A stretch of 36,468 nt of DNA from Stenocarpella maydis. Its lineage: Eukaryota > Ascomycota > Sordariomycetes > Diaporthales > Diaporthaceae. Position 1 is the stretch's first letter. Each line of letters opens with the position of its first letter. The stretch is from NCBI GenBank assembly GCA_002270565.1, contig NQMI01000250.1, positions 1 to 36,468 of the forward strand, read 5' to 3'. Both the position numbers and the translations under genes were made by a program. The notes under the pieces are model-generated. The model was not told the origin of the DNA. It ran no database searches and was given only the letters and a program-made list of their open reading frames with translations. This document shows, piece after piece, positions 35,301 through 36,468 of the stretch.

Positions 35301-35338
35301 GGATGCATCTGCGGAGAAGGCAGGGAGCTCTCCGGCAT
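32033..35338 (-). CDS. uaY: Zn2Cys6 transcription factor of the Ppr1/UaY (PCO-1) type
   Basis: Three exons: 35338-34956, 34882-33064 and 33001-32033, with introns of 73 and 62 bp (donors GTGAGT), giving 1056 residues. A perfect zinc cluster holds Cys87, 90, 97, 104, 107 and 114 with spacing 2-6-6-2-6. It is followed by the linker GYDPITKKEIPR and SYVFYLETRVDQLEALLR, a dimerisation helix of the Ppr1/UaY kind. The family segment LGSTSGVSFARVVFAAV and the fungal-specific regulatory domain lie at about 285-600. The C-terminal third is disordered, with ten glutamines (32288-32317) and Asn/Gly/Phe-rich, probably activating, sequence. UaY and PCO-1 activate purine catabolism genes in response to uric acid; yeast Ppr1 controls pyrimidine synthesis. 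Length and linker favour UaY, but assignment to purine control is an inference. Both splice joins restore conserved segments. Confidence 0.8.
32288..32317 (-). repeat. CAG repeat encoding ten glutamines in the UaY-like factor
   Basis: Ten CTG units on + (CAG in the gene sense) give an uninterrupted Q10 run in the disordered C-terminal region. Confidence 0.9.
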
Positions 35339-35486
35339 CTTCTTTCCGGCGCGACGTTCCCGGAAGTTCTCCCCGGGGCGGACACGCGGACTGGAGCTGA
35401 GGCAGAATCGGCTCTACTCAAAGCAAGTTCTCGATCCTCCTCTTTCGGCCGGCGTCCATTCCCTGCCACCCAACGGCTTGCACCTT

Positions 35487-35524
35487 GGGTTGGGTTCGGG
35501 GTCGGGCTGGGGCTGGGGCTTGGG
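35487..35524 (+). other. Cluster of seven G tracts (G-quadruplex candidate)
   Basis: Seven runs of three or four G with loops of two or three bases lie about 150 bp upstream of the regulator start codon. The G-rich strand is the template strand of that gene. Confidence 0.65.
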
Positions 35525-35660
35525 CGAGGATGATGTCGATATCGACGGGTTACGTAATAAGGGCCTTGGGTCGGCTGGGTGCAGCCCGGAGGAAGACAGA
35601 CAGATGGCCTGCTCCGCTAATCACTAGGTCGCCTCGTCTCGTTTGTGTCCGTCCGGTCTC

Positions 35661-35685
35661 GAGTCGAGTCGAGTCGAGTCGAGTC
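35661..35685. repeat. GAGTC tandem repeat, five units
   Basis: Five perfect GAGTC units about 320 bp upstream of the UaY-like start codon. Confidence 0.9.
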
Positions 35686-36436
35686 GGGTGGCACGTCGTC
35701 CGGACCGGCGTGCGTCTGCCTGCTGGTTCAGCGGGCAAGGGAGCCCGGTCTCGTCTGGTCTGGTTCTTTCGGTGGCTGGTGATGGGCAAGCAGGTGGCGG
35801 ATTGTATTCGAATCAAGAGGACGCAGTCGAGGCTGAACGGGCCATCGTTTGCAGCTCCAATGCAGGGACCGGTCGGGTTGGGTCAGCGCCCCAGATATTA
35901 ACCGGGCGATAAGCTTGTGGCGTCTTGTCTCATCAGGGAATCGACTGCGGCGCGGGCGGGCAGGCCGAGGGCGTAGGCGACGGGGTTGGGACTGGGAACT
36001 GAGGCCAGAGACTCGAGTCGATAGCTTCTGGAAGGCCTGGAAGGGATCCGACGGGCCGCAACAGGTCGATGTGAGGAGGGCTGGGCGGCCAAGGTTACAC
36101 AGTTTGGAGGGCTTGCTTGTTCGTCGTGTCGTCAAGCGGATCCGCGGCCGGCGGTTTGTTGCGCAAGGCCAGACACACAGAGGGAGGGGGAGGGGAAGCA
36201 CTGCAGTGTAGCGAGCTGATAGAAGAGATAGATGGGACAGATAGGGACACGATAGATAGTCTACAACCTACCTCGCCTCTTGCCGCAGGCCTACTGCCAT
36301 ATGCTCATCATACAAAAAGAAGAAGAGGTACCAGAGTGGATCGATTGGACTTGGCCCTTGACTACATAGACTACACCGCAAGCAACGATGATAGCGATAC
36401 ATGGGGACCGATTCGGGTGGCGCTCTTCCTGCTTTC

Positions 36437-36468
36437 TTTTTTTTTTTTTTTTTTTTTTTTTATTTTTT
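36437..36468. repeat. Poly-T tract at the right edge
   Basis: T25, one A and six T close the window. In the sense of the upstream-lying - gene this is poly-A. Confidence 0.9.

Larger units (their letters stand above)
35339..36468. promoter_or_regulatory. Upstream region of the UaY-like gene
   Basis: Presumed 5' leader and promoter of the - strand regulator. It holds a G-tract cluster (35487-35524), a GAGTC tandem repeat (35661-35685) and a terminal poly-T tract. Open frames on both strands are Arg-, Pro- and Ser-rich and look accidental; some on - could act as upstream frames in a long leader. Confidence 0.5.

Overview
The window comes from the nuclear genome of a filamentous ascomycete, most likely a Sordariomycete. 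The support is GC-rich coding sequence, short introns (mostly 50-105 bp) with GTAAGT-like donors, CTAAC/CTGAC branch sites and CAG/TAG acceptors, pyrimidine-rich leaders, many microsatellites, and proteins typical of Pezizomycotina (Zn2Cys6 regulator, NCS1 Fcy permease, CYT-19/Mss116-type helicase, phocein-type MOB3). I see no bacterial operon, CRISPR array, tRNA, rRNA or intact transposon.

Layout, left to right. Positions 1-5394 are a long non-coding stretch rich in simple repeats. An intronless Lst4/folliculin-interacting protein gene follows on + (5395-9069). Next is a polyglutamine protein on + (9694 to about 10355) whose 3' part is cut off at the only ambiguous base of the window (N, 10355). 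A purine/cytosine NCS1 permease on - (10368-12001) ends 13 bp after that N. The MOB3/phocein gene on - (13678-15249) and the ZNG1 zinc-chaperone GTPase on + (15959-17415, five exons, one of 12 nt) share a divergent promoter. An AT-rich island follows at about 17455-17700. Then come four + features: the CCR4-NOT subunit NOT2 (18202-20947, seven exons), the ER ubiquitin-conjugation factor CUE1 (21848-22568), an unrecognised protein with one hydrophobic segment (24114-25432), and a decayed DUF6594-like membrane protein gene (about 26985-27675, frameshifted). A mitochondrial DEAD-box helicase (28673-30659, +) converges with a Ppr1/UaY-type Zn2Cys6 regulator (32033-35338, -), whose leader holds a dense G-tract cluster.

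The intact genes are mainly single-copy housekeeping functions: TORC1 amino-acid signalling (Lst4), STRIPAK (MOB3), mRNA decay (NOT2), ERAD (CUE1), zinc delivery (ZNG1) and mitochondrial RNA folding (Mss116/CYT-19). They do not form an obvious cluster. The one functional pairing is a purine-type permease and a purine-pathway-type activator about 20 kb apart, which may be chance.

I did not find a convincing new biological system. The points most worth a second look are the probable hidden assembly gap at 10355, the polyglutamine protein beside it, the DUF6594-like relic, the ZNG1 microexon, the AT-rich island and the unrecognised protein at 24114-25432. Exon boundaries were derived by eye from splice signals and reading frame, without transcript data.
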